Shown here: positions 8,226-17,098 of the stretch, one piece after another | How the letters are laid out: every line of letters starts with the position of its first letter | Position numbering within the stretch: position 1 is the stretch's first letter | Source: Acidimangrovimonas pyrenivorans | Lineage (GTDB): Bacteria > Pseudomonadota > Alphaproteobacteria > Rhodobacterales > Rhodobacteraceae | Direction: 5' to 3' | Assembly: GCF_042643245.1 (NCBI RefSeq) | Contig: NZ_JBHRSK010000008.1 | Location: 106,965-170,964, forward strand | Length of the DNA: 64,000 bases | Program-made: the position numbers and the translations under genes | Notes under the pieces: model-generated | What the model was told of the DNA's origin: nothing | Database searches by the model: none | The model's input: only the letters and a program-made list of their open reading frames with translations

Positions 8226-8951
8226 ATGTCGACCGAACCCGATCCCAGCAAGCGCGGCTTCGCGCGCCGCCTGCCGATCCTGGTGATCGCGCTGGTCGCG
8301 GTGGCCGGCACGATCGTCCTGCGCGACACGCTTAGCTTCGAGGCGCTGCGCGACAACCATGCCCGGCTGATGGCCTTCCGCGATTCCCACTATGTGCCGG
8401 CGGTACTGGCCTTCATCGCGGGCTATGTCGCCATTGTCGCCCTCTCGCTGCCCGGAGCGACGGTGGCGACGCTCACCGGCGGCTTCCTGTTCGGGCTGTT
8501 TCCCGGCGTGGTGTTCAACGTCGCCTCGGCGACGCTCGGGGCGGTGCTGATCTTCCTCGCCGCCCGGCGCGGCTTCGGCGCGGAGCTGGCGGCGCGGCTG
8601 GACCGGGGCGGCGGCATCGCCCGCCGGATCAGTGCCGGCATCCATGAAAACGAGCTGTCGTTCCTGTTCCTGATGCGGCTGGTGCCGGCGGTGCCCTTCG
8701 TGCTGGCCAACCTGGTGCCGGCCTTCCTCGGCGTGCGCACCGGGCGCTTCGCGGTGACGACCTTCCTCGGCATCATCCCCGGCGGGCTGGTCTATACCTG
8801 GGTCGGGGCCGGGCTGGGCGATGTCTTCGCCCGCGACGCGGCGCCCGACCTCGGAGTGCTGTTCGAGCCGCAAATCCTCGCGCCGCTGCTGGCGCTGATC
8901 GCGCTGGCGGCGCTGCCGATGCTGTTGCGATTGTGGCGGAGGGCGCGGTGA
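8226..8951 (+). CDS. TVP38/TMEM64 family (VTT domain) membrane protein
   Basis: Integral membrane protein (241 aa) of the DedA-related VTT superfamily, whose members are implicated in lipid scrambling and membrane homeostasis; the exact role of the TVP38 branch is not settled. A TM near the N-terminus, a reentrant-loop region (FIAGYVAIVALSLPGATVAT and GGFLFGLFPGVVFNV) and the conserved FLFLMRLVPAVPFVLANLVPA segment define the family. The start is ATG 8226, preceded by a purine-rich GAGAAGAGAG. Its stop overlaps the ATG of the next gene (TGATG), indicating coupling to the flavin oxidoreductase. Confidence 0.88.
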   Translation: MSTEPDPSKRGFARRLPILVIALVAVAGTIVLRDTLSFEALRDNHARLMAFRDSHYVPAVLAFIAGYVAIVALSLPGATVATLTGGFLFGLFPGVVFNVASATLGAVLIFLAARRGFGAELAARLDRGGGIARRISAGIHENELSFLFLMRLVPAVPFVLANLVPAFLGVRTGRFAVTTFLGIIPGGLVYTWVGAGLGDVFARDAAPDLGVLFEPQILAPLLALIALAALPMLLRLWRRAR

Positions 8952-10366
8952 TGCGCGCGTTCCGGGCGGATATCTGCGTCATCGGCGCCGGCTCGGGCGG
9001 GCTGTCGGTGGCGGCCGGGGCGGCGCAGATGGGCGCCAGGGTGGTCCTGATCGAGGCCGGCGAGATGGGCGGCGACTGCCTGAACACGGGCTGTGTGCCC
9101 TCCAAGGCGCTGATCGCGGCGGCCGGGCGGGCGCAGGCCACGCGCGAAGGCGGGCTCGGTGTCGCCGGGACCGAACCGCAGGTCGATTTCGCCGCCGTCA
9201 TGGCCCATGTGAAGACGACCATCGCCGCCATCGCCCCGCATGACAGCCAGCAGCGGTTCGAGGGGCTGGGCGTGACCGTATTGCGGGACTTCGCCCGCTT
9301 CACCGGGCCGGACACCGTCGAGGCTGGGGGAACCCGCGTGACGGCCCGGCGCTTCGTCCTCGCCACCGGATCCCGCCCGCTGGTGCCGCCGATCCCGGGG
9401 CTGGACGGCGTCCCCTACCTGACCAACGAGACCGTCTTCGAGCTGAGCGAGCTGCCCGCGCATCTGCTGGTGCTGGGCGGCGGCCCGATCGGGATCGAGC
9501 TGGCCCAGGCCTTCCGTCGGCTCGGCGCCGGTGTGACCGTGGTCGAGGCTGCCCGGGCGCTGGGGCGCGAGGACCCGGAGCTGGCGGCGGCGGTGCTGGA
9601 GAACCTGCGGCAAGAGGGCGTCGAGATTGTCGAGGGCGCCAGGGCGACGGAAGTTCGCGGCCAGGCCGGGGCGCTGGAACTGGTGACCGAGAGCGGCCGG
9701 GCGATTTCCGGCTCGCACCTGCTGGTCGCGGTCGGGCGCCAGCCGGCGATCGCGGGGCTGGGGCTCGAGGCCGCCGGCATCGCCACCGAGACCGGCGCGG
9801 TGAAGACCGGGCGCGACCTGCGGACGACCAACCGCCGGGTCTACGCCATCGGCGATGTCGCCGGGCGCGGCGCCTTCACCCATCTCGCGGGCTATCACGC
9901 CGGGCTGATCCTGCGGCCGATGCTCTTCGCGCTGCCGGCGCGGCTGCGCGACGACCATGTCCCGCGCGTCACCTATGCCGATCCGGAACTGGCCCAGGTC
10001 GGGCTGACCGAAGCCGAGGCCCGCGCCCGTTACGGCGACGGCATCGAGGTGCTGCGCGCGCCTTTCGCCGCCAACGACCGGGCGCTGGCCGAGGGCCGGA
10101 CCGAGGGGCTGGCAAAGGTGATCGTCCGTCGCGGCCGGCCCGTCGGCGCGGGAATCGCCGGCGCCGGGGCGGGCGAGTTGATCGGCCTCTGGGCGCTGGC
10201 GCTTTCACGGCGCGATAAACTTTCCGCTATCGCCGGGATGATCCTGCCATATCCGACTCAATCTGAGGTTTCGAAGCGCGCCGCAGGTGCCTATTTTTCC
10301 CCAAGGCTTTTTGATAGTGCTCTGGTCAAGCGGGTGGTGCGGCTGGTGCAGCGGCGCCTTCCGTGA
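8951..10366 (+). CDS. FAD-dependent pyridine nucleotide-disulfide oxidoreductase (Lpd/MerA-like)
   Basis: 471 aa class I flavin disulfide reductase. The N-terminal FAD-binding motif is VIGAGSGGLS (about 10-19), the redox-active pair is C43/C48 in CLNTGCVPSK, the NAD(P)-binding motif is LGGGPIGIE, and a second FAD motif is YAIGDVAG. The C-terminal catalytic segment reads LPYPTQSE, where lipoamide dehydrogenases have a His-Pro-Thr-Leu-Ser-Glu type sequence, so the base His appears replaced by Tyr. It is therefore probably not a housekeeping lipoamide dehydrogenase; the acceptor is unknown. Pairing with a TVP38 gene recurs in other bacteria as far as I recall. Confidence 0.85.
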   Translation: MRAFRADICVIGAGSGGLSVAAGAAQMGARVVLIEAGEMGGDCLNTGCVPSKALIAAAGRAQATREGGLGVAGTEPQVDFAAVMAHVKTTIAAIAPHDSQQRFEGLGVTVLRDFARFTGPDTVEAGGTRVTARRFVLATGSRPLVPPIPGLDGVPYLTNETVFELSELPAHLLVLGGGPIGIELAQAFRRLGAGVTVVEAARALGREDPELAAAVLENLRQEGVEIVEGARATEVRGQAGALELVTESGRAISGSHLLVAVGRQPAIAGLGLEAAGIATETGAVKTGRDLRTTNRRVYAIGDVAGRGAFTHLAGYHAGLILRPMLFALPARLRDDHVPRVTYADPELAQVGLTEAEARARYGDGIEVLRAPFAANDRALAEGRTEGLAKVIVRRGRPVGAGIAGAGAGELIGLWALALSRRDKLSAIAGMILPYPTQSEVSKRAAGAYFSPRLFDSALVKRVVRLVQRRLP

Positions 10367-11796
10367 AGCCCGACAAAGGCGTGTCGATGTTTCTGAACAC
10401 TCTCTCCGGTCGCTTCCTGATCCTGACGACCCTGTTCGTCATGCTGGCCGAGGTGTTGATCTTCGTGCCCTCGATCGCGCGCTATCGCGACGACTACCTG
10501 CTGCTGCGTCTCGAACGGGCGCAGATCGCCTCGCTGGCGACCCTGGCCAATGACGGCATGGTCTCGCCCCAGCTCGAGAAGGAGCTGCTGGCCAATGCCG
10601 GCGTACTCAACGTCGTGCTGCGGCGCGACGCGGTGCGCCAGCTGGTGCTGTCCTCGCCGATCCCGACGCCCGTCTACCACACCTACGATCTGCGTCATGC
10701 CGGGCAGGTCGAGCTGGTGCGCGATGCGCTGGCGGAGTTCCTCGACCCCAACAACCGGGTGATCCGGGTGATCGGCAACCCGGTGCAGGATGCCGGCCAG
10801 CAGATCGAGGTGACGCTGAATTCCGGGCCGATGCGCAAGGCGATGATCGATTACGGGTTGCGCATCCTGGCACTGTCGGCGGTGATCTCGGTGATGACGG
10901 CGCTGTTGCTGTTCTTCGCGGTGCGGCGGCTACTGGTGCTGCCGATCCGGCAACTGGTCCATCACATGACCGCCTATGCCGAGGCCCCCGAGGATGCCCG
11001 CAGGGTGATCGCGCCCTCCGCCTCGGTGATCGAGCTGCGCGAGGCCGAGGACGCATTGCAGTCGCTGCAGACCCAGCTGACCGGGGCGCTGCGGCAGAAG
11101 GAGCGGCTGGCGCAGCTGGGCGGGGCGGTGGCCAAGATCAGCCACGACCTGCGCAACATCCTGACCACGGCGCAGCTCTTCGCCGACCGGATGGAGGAGA
11201 GCCAGGACCCGGCGGTGAAGCGCGCCGCGCCCAAGCTGATGGGCTCGATCGGCCGGGCGGTGAACCTGTGCGAGGGCACGCTGGCCTTCGGCAAGGCGCA
11301 GGAGCCGCCGCCGATGCTGACCCGCTTCGCGCTGCGCGACCTGGTCGAGGACGTGATCGAGGGCGAACAGCTGGCCGCCGAGGATACCGGTGCGCTGAGC
11401 TATATCGCCGATGTGCCCGCCGGGCTGATCATCCGCGCCGATAGCGAGCAATTGCACCGGGTGCTGTCGAACCTCGTCCGCAACGCCCGGCAGGCGATCC
11501 TGGCGACCGGCAAGCCCGGCACGATCGAGATCGGCGCCGGCGAGGACGAGAGCGCGTGGTGGATCCGGGTCGGCGATACCGGGCCGGGCCTGCCGCCCAA
11601 GGCGCGCGAGCACCTGTTCACCCCGTTCCAGGGCGGCGCGCGCAAGGGCGGGATCGGTCTCGGCCTCGCCATCGCGGCCGAACTGGTGCGCGGCCATGGC
11701 GGCAAGCTGGAACTGGCGCGCAGCGACGAGGACGGGACGGAGTTCCTGATCCGGTTGCCGAAGATGATCGCCGCGGCAGAAACGGCGGCGGGGTGA
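10363..11796 (+). CDS. Membrane sensor histidine kinase, orphan
   Basis: 477 aa two-component kinase. Order: TM1 (about 18-36), periplasmic sensor region (about 40-165), TM2 (about 168-190), a HAMP-like linker, an H-box with phospho-accepting His (KISHDLRNILTT), then the HATPase domain with an N-box (LSNLVRNARQA), G1 (VGDTGPGLP) and G2 (GGIGLGLAIA). The GTG at 10363 overlaps the preceding stop (GTGA); a downstream ATG at 10387 is an alternative start. No response regulator is adjacent, so its partner must be elsewhere. Co-translation with the flavoenzyme and TVP38 protein suggests a shared envelope or redox function. Confidence 0.88.
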   Translation: MKPDKGVSMFLNTLSGRFLILTTLFVMLAEVLIFVPSIARYRDDYLLLRLERAQIASLATLANDGMVSPQLEKELLANAGVLNVVLRRDAVRQLVLSSPIPTPVYHTYDLRHAGQVELVRDALAEFLDPNNRVIRVIGNPVQDAGQQIEVTLNSGPMRKAMIDYGLRILALSAVISVMTALLLFFAVRRLLVLPIRQLVHHMTAYAEAPEDARRVIAPSASVIELREAEDALQSLQTQLTGALRQKERLAQLGGAVAKISHDLRNILTTAQLFADRMEESQDPAVKRAAPKLMGSIGRAVNLCEGTLAFGKAQEPPPMLTRFALRDLVEDVIEGEQLAAEDTGALSYIADVPAGLIIRADSEQLHRVLSNLVRNARQAILATGKPGTIEIGAGEDESAWWIRVGDTGPGLPPKAREHLFTPFQGGARKGGIGLGLAIAAELVRGHGGKLELARSDEDGTEFLIRLPKMIAAAETAAG

Positions 11797-11948
11797 GAGA
11801 TGGGCGGATCGGTGACAGCTGGCCGGTGCGCGTTTGTCACCTGCCGAGAAAAGTTCGGACGGTTCGGCCCGCCAGTGTGATTCTGGGCATCTATCCGCCG
11901 GCCTTGTCCGCATTCTGCGTGGCGGTCGCGCTTCGTTCAGAGGGCACG

Positions 11949-11970
11949 CGCCCGGCGTAAGCACCGGGCG
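11949..11970. terminator. Hairpin between convergent kinase and uvrC genes
   Basis: Inverted repeat CGCCCGG / CCGGGCG with an 8-base loop in the gap between two convergent genes. No T-tract on either side, so a terminator role is only plausible. Confidence 0.35.
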
Positions 11971-12011
11971 GATCGAGCGATCAAAGTGAGGCGCTCCGGA
12001 CGAGTAGCCCG

Positions 12012-13898
12012 TCACCCCCGGTCGTGGAAGTAGTCGTAGACCTTCTGCGCCATCGCGTCGGAAATCCCCTCGACCGCCTGCAGGTCGGACAGCCCGGCGC
12101 GGCTGACCGCCTTGGCGGAGCCGAAATGGGTCAGCAGGGCGCGCTTGCGGGCGGCGCCGACGCCGGGGATGTCGTCCAGCGGCGTCAGCGACACCGCCTT
12201 GGCGCGCTTGGCGCGGTGGGTGCCGATGGCGAAGCGGTGGGCCTCGTCGCGCAGCCGCTGGACGAAGTAGAGCACCGGGTCGTTGTGGCGCAGGGCGAAG
12301 GGGCGCTGGCCGGGGCGGTGGAACTCCTCCTTGCCGGCGTCGCGGTCGATGCCCTTGGCGACGCCGACCATGGCGATGTCGTCGACGCCGAGGTCGGCCA
12401 GGATCTCCGCCACCGCCGAGACCTGCCCGGCGCCGCCGTCGATCAGGAGCAGGTCGGGCCAGGCCTCGGTCTGCCGCTCCGGGTCTTCCTTCAGCAGGCG
12501 CTGGAAGCGGCGGGTCAGCACCTCCTTCATCATGCCGAAATCGTCACCGGGCGTGATCTCGGTGCCCTTGATGTTGAACTTGCGGTACTGGCTTTTCAGG
12601 AACCCCTCGGCCCCGGCGACGATCATCCCGCCAACCGCGTTCGTCCCCTGGATATGCGAGTTGTCGTAGACCTCGATCCGTTTCGGCGGCGCCGGCAGGT
12701 CGAAGGCCTCGGCCAGCCCGGCCAGCAGCCGCGCCTGGCTGGCGCTCTCGGCCATCTTGCGGGCCAGGCTCTCGCGGGCGTTGCGGGCGGCATTCTCGAC
12801 GATCTCGGCCTTCTCGCCCCGGCGCGGCACCGCCACCACCACCTTGCGACCGGCGCGTTCCGACAGCAGCTCGGCGGTCAGGTCGGCATCCTCGATCGGG
12901 TGGCTGAGCAGGATCTGCCGCGGCGGCACCTTGTCGTCGTAGAACTGGGCGAGGAAGGCTTCGAGGATCTCGGCCTCGCCGGCTCCGGCGCCGGTGCGCG
13001 GGTAGAAGTCGCGGTTGCCCCAGCTCTGGTGGGCGCGGATGAAGAAGACCTGGACGCAGGCCTGCCCGCCCTCGGCATGGACGGCGATGACATCGGCCTC
13101 GGCGACGCCGCGCGGGTTGATGCCCTGGGCGCTCTGGACCTGGGTCAGCGCCTTGATCCGGTCGCGCAGCGCCGCCGCGCGCTCGAATTCCAGCGCCTCC
13201 GAGGCCGCCGCCATCTCCTTGGCCAGATGGGCCTGGACCGCGGTGCTCTTGCCCTCGAGGAAACGCTCGGCATCCTCGATCAGGGCATTGTAGTCCTGTT
13301 CCGAGATATAGCCGACGCAGGGGGCCGAGCAGCGCTTGATCTGGTAGAGCAGGCAGGGCCGGGTCCGGCTTTCGAAAGTGGCGTCGGAGCAGTTGCGCAG
13401 CAGGAAGACGCGCTGGAGCTGGTTGAGCGTTCGGTTGACCGCGTCGGCCGAGGCGAAGGGGCCGAAATAGCTGCCCTTCTCGGTCCGCTTGCCGCGATGC
13501 TTCTTGATCTGGGGAAAGCGGTGTTCGCGGCTGATCAGGATGTTGGGGAAGGACTTGTCGTCGCGCAGCAGCACGTTGTAGCGCGGCTTGAGCTGCTTGA
13601 TCAGGTTCTGTTCAAGCAGCAGCGCCTCGGTCTCGGTCCGCGTCGTCAGGAACATCATCGAGGCAGTCTCGCGGATCATCCGCGCGATCCGCGCCGAATG
13701 ACCGCTGCCCCTGGCATAGTTCGACACCCGCGCCTTTAGGTTGCGCGCCTTGCCGACGTAAAGCACCTCGGATTGGGCGTTCAGCATCCGGTAGACGCCG
13801 GGCGAGGTGTCAAGCGTCTTCAGGTAGGACTGGATCAGACTGTGACCCGTAAGCGGCGCTTTTTCGTCCTGGTGATCTGTCGGTGTCGGTTCGGTCAT
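12012..13898 (-). CDS. uvrC: Excinuclease ABC subunit UvrC
   Basis: Dual-incision nuclease of nucleotide excision repair (628 aa). Order: GIY-YIG domain with GVYRMLNAQSEVLYVGKARN (about residues 34-53), a Cys-rich region around CLLYQIKRCSAPCVGY, UVR motif region (about 210-245), RNase H-like 5'-incision domain with VYDNSHIQG and LLIDGGAGQ, and a C-terminal helix-hairpin-helix pair (IPGVGAARKRALLTHFGS). Length is normal. The 303-base gap upstream holds DnaA-box-like sites, which may bear on its regulation. Confidence 0.97.
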   Translation of the reverse strand: MTEPTPTDHQDEKAPLTGHSLIQSYLKTLDTSPGVYRMLNAQSEVLYVGKARNLKARVSNYARGSGHSARIARMIRETASMMFLTTRTETEALLLEQNLIKQLKPRYNVLLRDDKSFPNILISREHRFPQIKKHRGKRTEKGSYFGPFASADAVNRTLNQLQRVFLLRNCSDATFESRTRPCLLYQIKRCSAPCVGYISEQDYNALIEDAERFLEGKSTAVQAHLAKEMAAASEALEFERAAALRDRIKALTQVQSAQGINPRGVAEADVIAVHAEGGQACVQVFFIRAHQSWGNRDFYPRTGAGAGEAEILEAFLAQFYDDKVPPRQILLSHPIEDADLTAELLSERAGRKVVVAVPRRGEKAEIVENAARNARESLARKMAESASQARLLAGLAEAFDLPAPPKRIEVYDNSHIQGTNAVGGMIVAGAEGFLKSQYRKFNIKGTEITPGDDFGMMKEVLTRRFQRLLKEDPERQTEAWPDLLLIDGGAGQVSAVAEILADLGVDDIAMVGVAKGIDRDAGKEEFHRPGQRPFALRHNDPVLYFVQRLRDEAHRFAIGTHRAKRAKAVSLTPLDDIPGVGAARKRALLTHFGSAKAVSRAGLSDLQAVEGISDAMAQKVYDYFHDRG

Positions 13899-14201
13899 GT
13901 CTCGGTCGTGATTCCCCGGCGGGCTGCAATCTTACGCCGTCGATCTCAAGAGGAAACCTGTCCACGATTTCTGTGGATAAGTCTGGTGGAAACTTTTGGG
14001 AAGCGCGATTTTCCCTTTGGTTTTAGGCGGGTTCCGGTGTTTGCCCAAAAAATAGGCGCCTCAGTAACGTGCTGTTTTCAAACAGGACTTTTTTGTCGCC
14101 TCGACAAAGGCCTGATAAACCTAACAGATTTCTAACGATTGCATGACGCTTCGTGACCGCGTGGACAACTGGCCCGGCACGCCGCGCCGCAGAGGTCGCG
14201 A
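13899..14201. other. AT-rich intergenic region with DnaA-box-like sites
   Basis: A 303-base gap between the SDR gene and uvrC, clearly richer in A/T than its surroundings. It contains a perfect DnaA consensus box in reverse orientation, TGTGGATAA at 13972-13980, plus weaker relatives CTGTCCACG (13958-13966, 6 of 9) and CGTGGACAA (14160-14168, 7 of 9 on the other strand). A small hairpin CTGTT/AACAG followed by CTTTTTT lies near 14071-14096. No gene is supported in it. It could hold the uvrC promoter, a DnaA-regulated site or a replication-linked element. Confidence 0.5.
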
Positions 14202-14987
14202 TCACGCCTCCAGCCCGATATTGTCGGCAGTCTGCCAGGCCAGGTGCTGGCCGCCGTCGACGCAGATCAGCTGGCCCGTGACCCCTGGCGCATCGAGGAA
14301 ATAGCCCAGCGTCGCGGTGATTTCCTCGGGGCTGGCGCCGCGGCCCAGGATGGTGCTGGCGCGCTGGCGGGCGAACTGGGTCTCACTCTGGTGCTGGCTG
14401 CGCAGGGTCGGACCCGGGCCGATGGCGTTGACGCGCACGCATGGGGCGAGTCCCTGGGCCGCGGTGCGTGTCAGCGCCCACAGCCCCATCTTGGCGATGG
14501 TGTAGGACATGAAGTCGGGGCTGGGCTTGCGCACCCGCTGGTCGATCATGTTGACGACCAGGGCGCGGGCGACCGGCTCTCCGGCCGCGTCGCGGCCGGG
14601 CGCGGGGGCCTGGGCGGCGAAGGCCTGGGTCAGCACGAAGGGGGCCCGCAGGTTGGATTCGATATGCCGGTCCCAGCTTTCGCGGGTCGCGGTCTCGAGC
14701 GTGTCGGGCTCGAAGATCGAGGCGTTGTTGACCAGCAGGCTCAGCGGCCCGCCAAGCGCCTCGGCGGCGCGACCGACCAGCGCCGCGCTCTCCGCCTCGA
14801 TCAGCAGGTCGGCCTGCACGGCGACGGCCTGCCGGCCCATGGCGCGGATCTCCTGCACCACTTCCTCGGCGGCCTCGGCCGAACCGGCGTAATGGACCGC
14901 GACGTCATGGCCGCGGCGGCCGATGGCCAGGGCCATTGCCCGGCCCAGCCGCTGGCCCGCCCCTGTCACCAATGCCCGTTCCTGCAT
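14202..14987 (-). CDS. Short-chain dehydrogenase/reductase, FolM/pteridine-reductase-like
   Basis: NAD(P)-dependent SDR (261 aa). The cofactor motif TGAGQRLG lies at residues 8-15, NNAS at about 87, and the catalytic YxxxK appears as YTIAK. The pattern around the motifs (HYAGS after beta-2, NNASIFEPDTL) resembles FolM and trypanosomatid PTR1 pteridine reductases, so dihydromonapterin or dihydrofolate reduction is a possible role, but general SDR function is all that is firm. Transcribed after the CaCA antiporter with a 10-base gap. Confidence 0.8.
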   Translation of the reverse strand: MQERALVTGAGQRLGRAMALAIGRRGHDVAVHYAGSAEAAEEVVQEIRAMGRQAVAVQADLLIEAESAALVGRAAEALGGPLSLLVNNASIFEPDTLETATRESWDRHIESNLRAPFVLTQAFAAQAPAPGRDAAGEPVARALVVNMIDQRVRKPSPDFMSYTIAKMGLWALTRTAAQGLAPCVRVNAIGPGPTLRSQHQSETQFARQRASTILGRGASPEEITATLGYFLDAPGVTGQLICVDGGQHLAWQTADNIGLEA

Positions 14988-14997
14988 CCCGTCCTCC

Positions 14998-15981
14998 TCA
15001 GCTCACGATCGCGGCGATGAACAGAACATAGGCGGCGAGCAGGGCAAAGCCCCAGAGCCGGGTGATGTCGCGTTGATAGAGGACGATGGGGGCGAGCACG
15101 AGCGAGGCGGCAAGCATCGCCCAGAGGTCGAAATGCAGCATCTGCGCGGGGACCGGCAGCGGCCCGACAAGTCCGGCGACGCCGATGATGCCCAGCAGGT
15201 TGAAGATGTTCGAGCCGATCACGTTGCCCATCACCACGTCGGTCTGGCGCCGCAGCGCGGCAGTGACGCAGGTTGCCAGTTCGGGCAGCGAGGTGCCGAT
15301 GGCGACCAGGGTCAGGCCGATGACCGTCTCGCTGACACCCAGGATCCGGGCGATCCCGACCGCGCCGTCGACCAGCAGGTCGGCGCCCAGCGGCAGGCCG
15401 ATCAGGCCGAGGGCAAGGAACACGGCGATCTGCCAGCCCGGCATGCCCGGATCGGCGCCTTCCAGCTCGGCTCTTTCCTCTTCTTCCGCCTCCTCCTCGG
15501 TTTCGCCGGCGGCCTCGGCCAGGGCTCGGCGATGGGCGCGGGCGCTGCGGTAGCTGTCCCATAGCATCAGCCCCAGCCCGGCCAGCAGGATCAGCGCGTG
15601 CGGCGCCCGGATCGGGCCGGCGAAAGCGACCGCCATGAACAGCACCGTCGCAGCCAGCATGGTCAGGAAGCTGCGCCGGGTCTCGCCGTTGCTGGCGTGG
15701 ATGGTCGAGATCATCGCCGGCAGGCCCAGCACCAGCAGGATGTTGGCGATGTTTGAGCCGACGACATTGCCGAGCGCGATGCCGGGGGCGTGGTCGAGCA
15801 CCGCCTTGACCGAGACCAGCAGCTCGGGCGCCGAGGTTCCGAAGGCGACGACCGTCAGCCCGACGATCAGAGACGGGATGCCCAGCCGCAGGCTCAGGTT
15901 CACCGCGCCACGTACCAGAGCATCCCCGGCCAGCACCAGAACGATCAGTCCGCCGACCAGGAAAAGAAGATCAAGCGTCAC
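14998..15981 (-). CDS. Calcium/sodium antiporter (CaCA family, YrbG-like)
   Basis: Inner-membrane cation exchanger (327 aa) with about ten helices in two inverted halves. Each half carries the alpha-repeat signature: VVAFGTSAPELLVS with GNVVGSNIANI, and LVAIGTSLPELATC with GNVIGSNIFNL. A cytoplasmic acidic loop (TEEEAEEEERAEL) separates the halves, as in related prokaryotic CaCA proteins. The product likely exports calcium against sodium or protons. It starts 4 bases after the zinc-ribbon gene stop. Confidence 0.93.
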   Translation of the reverse strand: MTLDLLFLVGGLIVLVLAGDALVRGAVNLSLRLGIPSLIVGLTVVAFGTSAPELLVSVKAVLDHAPGIALGNVVGSNIANILLVLGLPAMISTIHASNGETRRSFLTMLAATVLFMAVAFAGPIRAPHALILLAGLGLMLWDSYRSARAHRRALAEAAGETEEEAEEEERAELEGADPGMPGWQIAVFLALGLIGLPLGADLLVDGAVGIARILGVSETVIGLTLVAIGTSLPELATCVTAALRRQTDVVMGNVIGSNIFNLLGIIGVAGLVGPLPVPAQMLHFDLWAMLAASLVLAPIVLYQRDITRLWGFALLAAYVLFIAAIVS

Positions 15982-15985
15982 GCCG

Positions 15986-16165
15986 TCAGCCCTTCCGCCG
16001 CCCGCTGCCGCATTCGCATTTGCCGGGGCCGATACTGTAGCGGCCGCAGCGCGGGCATTTGCCCGGCTTGGACAACTTGCGGCCGCGGGTGCCCGGCACC
16101 TTGAGCCGGCCGAACATTCCCAGCACCAGCATGCCGATCAGGAAGAAGGTGACGAACTTGATCAT
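15986..16165 (-). CDS. Small membrane-anchored zinc-ribbon protein, function unknown
   Basis: 59 aa protein read on the minus strand. The N-terminal half is one hydrophobic helix (MIKFVTFFLIGMLVLGMFG); the C-terminal half is basic and carries two cysteine pairs, C37-P-R-C40 and C50-E-C52, in a short zinc-ribbon-like arrangement, ending GSGRRKG. The stop of the upstream S49 peptidase gene is one base before its ATG and the antiporter starts 4 bases after its stop, so it is almost certainly translated as part of this operon. I do not recognise a named family. A role as a small regulator or partner of the peptidase or antiporter is a guess. Confidence 0.75.
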   Translation of the reverse strand: MIKFVTFFLIGMLVLGMFGRLKVPGTRGRKLSKPGKCPRCGRYSIGPGKCECGSGRRKG

Positions 16166-16166
16166 G

Positions 16167-16964
16167 TCATAGCCCGTAGCGCGCCAGCAGACTGCGCTCC
16201 TCGACCTCGGCCAGCGCGCCGCCGATCGCCTGAGCGCCGAAGCGGCGCAAGAGGCCGCGGCGCGGGGCGTAGGGCCGCAGCCGCACCTTGTCGCCGTAAA
16301 GCTCTTTCAGCTTGGGCACCATATGCGCGATACCGTCGGCCAGCCCCAGCTCGACCGCCTTCTGCCCGACCCAGAAGCTGCCGTCATACAGGTCGCCCTC
16401 GGCCAGCCTGCCGCCGCGCCGCGCCTTGACCTGTTCGATGAAGGCGGCGTGGATCGGTTCCTGAAGCTCTTTCAGCCGGGCGACGTCCTCGGGCTTTTCC
16501 GGCAGGAACGGGTCCATGAAGCTTTTCGAGGTGCCGGCGGTATGGACCCGGCGCTCGATCCCGTGGCGGGCGAGGAAGTCGTGCAGGCCGAAGCTGGACG
16601 AGATCACCCCGATCGAGCCCAGCACCGAACTGGTATCGGCCCAGATGTCGTCGGCCGCCGTCGCCAACCAGTAGCCGCCCGAGGCGGCGAGATCCTCGAC
16701 GAAGGCGTGGACCGGGATGCCTTTCTCCTCGGCCAGCCGGCGGATGCGGGCGGCGATCAGCGCCGATTGTACCGGAGAGCCGCCGGGTGAGTTGATCTGC
16801 AGCGCCACGGCGGCGGGCTTGCCCTTGCGGAAGGCGCGCTCGATCAGCGGGGCGAGGCTGGCGTCGTTCAGCACGCCCGCGCGGCCGCCCGCGGCGATCA
16901 TGCCCTGCAGGCGCAGGACGGCGACGGTCGGGTGCCTGTTGAGAAAGGGGAGCCGGAATGTCAT
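16167..16964 (-). CDS. S49 family serine peptidase (SppA/SohB-like)
   Basis: 265 aa signal-peptide-peptidase-type protease. The single S49 domain has the oxyanion/beta segment INSPGGS (about 58-64), the nucleophile Ser95 in LAASGGYW, and the general base Lys147 in AGTSKSFMDPF, the Ser/Lys dyad expected for SppA. The length matches short bacterial SppA/SohB forms without the duplicated domain. No clear signal peptide is seen, so membrane attachment may depend on hydrophobic patches or a partner, perhaps the small zinc-ribbon protein encoded next. First gene of the run leading toward uvrC. Confidence 0.88.
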   Translation of the reverse strand: MTFRLPFLNRHPTVAVLRLQGMIAAGGRAGVLNDASLAPLIERAFRKGKPAAVALQINSPGGSPVQSALIAARIRRLAEEKGIPVHAFVEDLAASGGYWLATAADDIWADTSSVLGSIGVISSSFGLHDFLARHGIERRVHTAGTSKSFMDPFLPEKPEDVARLKELQEPIHAAFIEQVKARRGGRLAEGDLYDGSFWVGQKAVELGLADGIAHMVPKLKELYGDKVRLRPYAPRRGLLRRFGAQAIGGALAEVEERSLLARYGL

Positions 16965-17098
16965 GGCTCCGATGTAGAGTGGCCCGGACCCCGGAACAAG
17001 GCGCGGACGCCGCCGGTGCCGCGATTGTTGCCGCCCTGCCTGATTGGTGCGATGCAGAAGGGGGCGAAGCGGGGATGCCGGCGGAGTGATCGGGGCGG

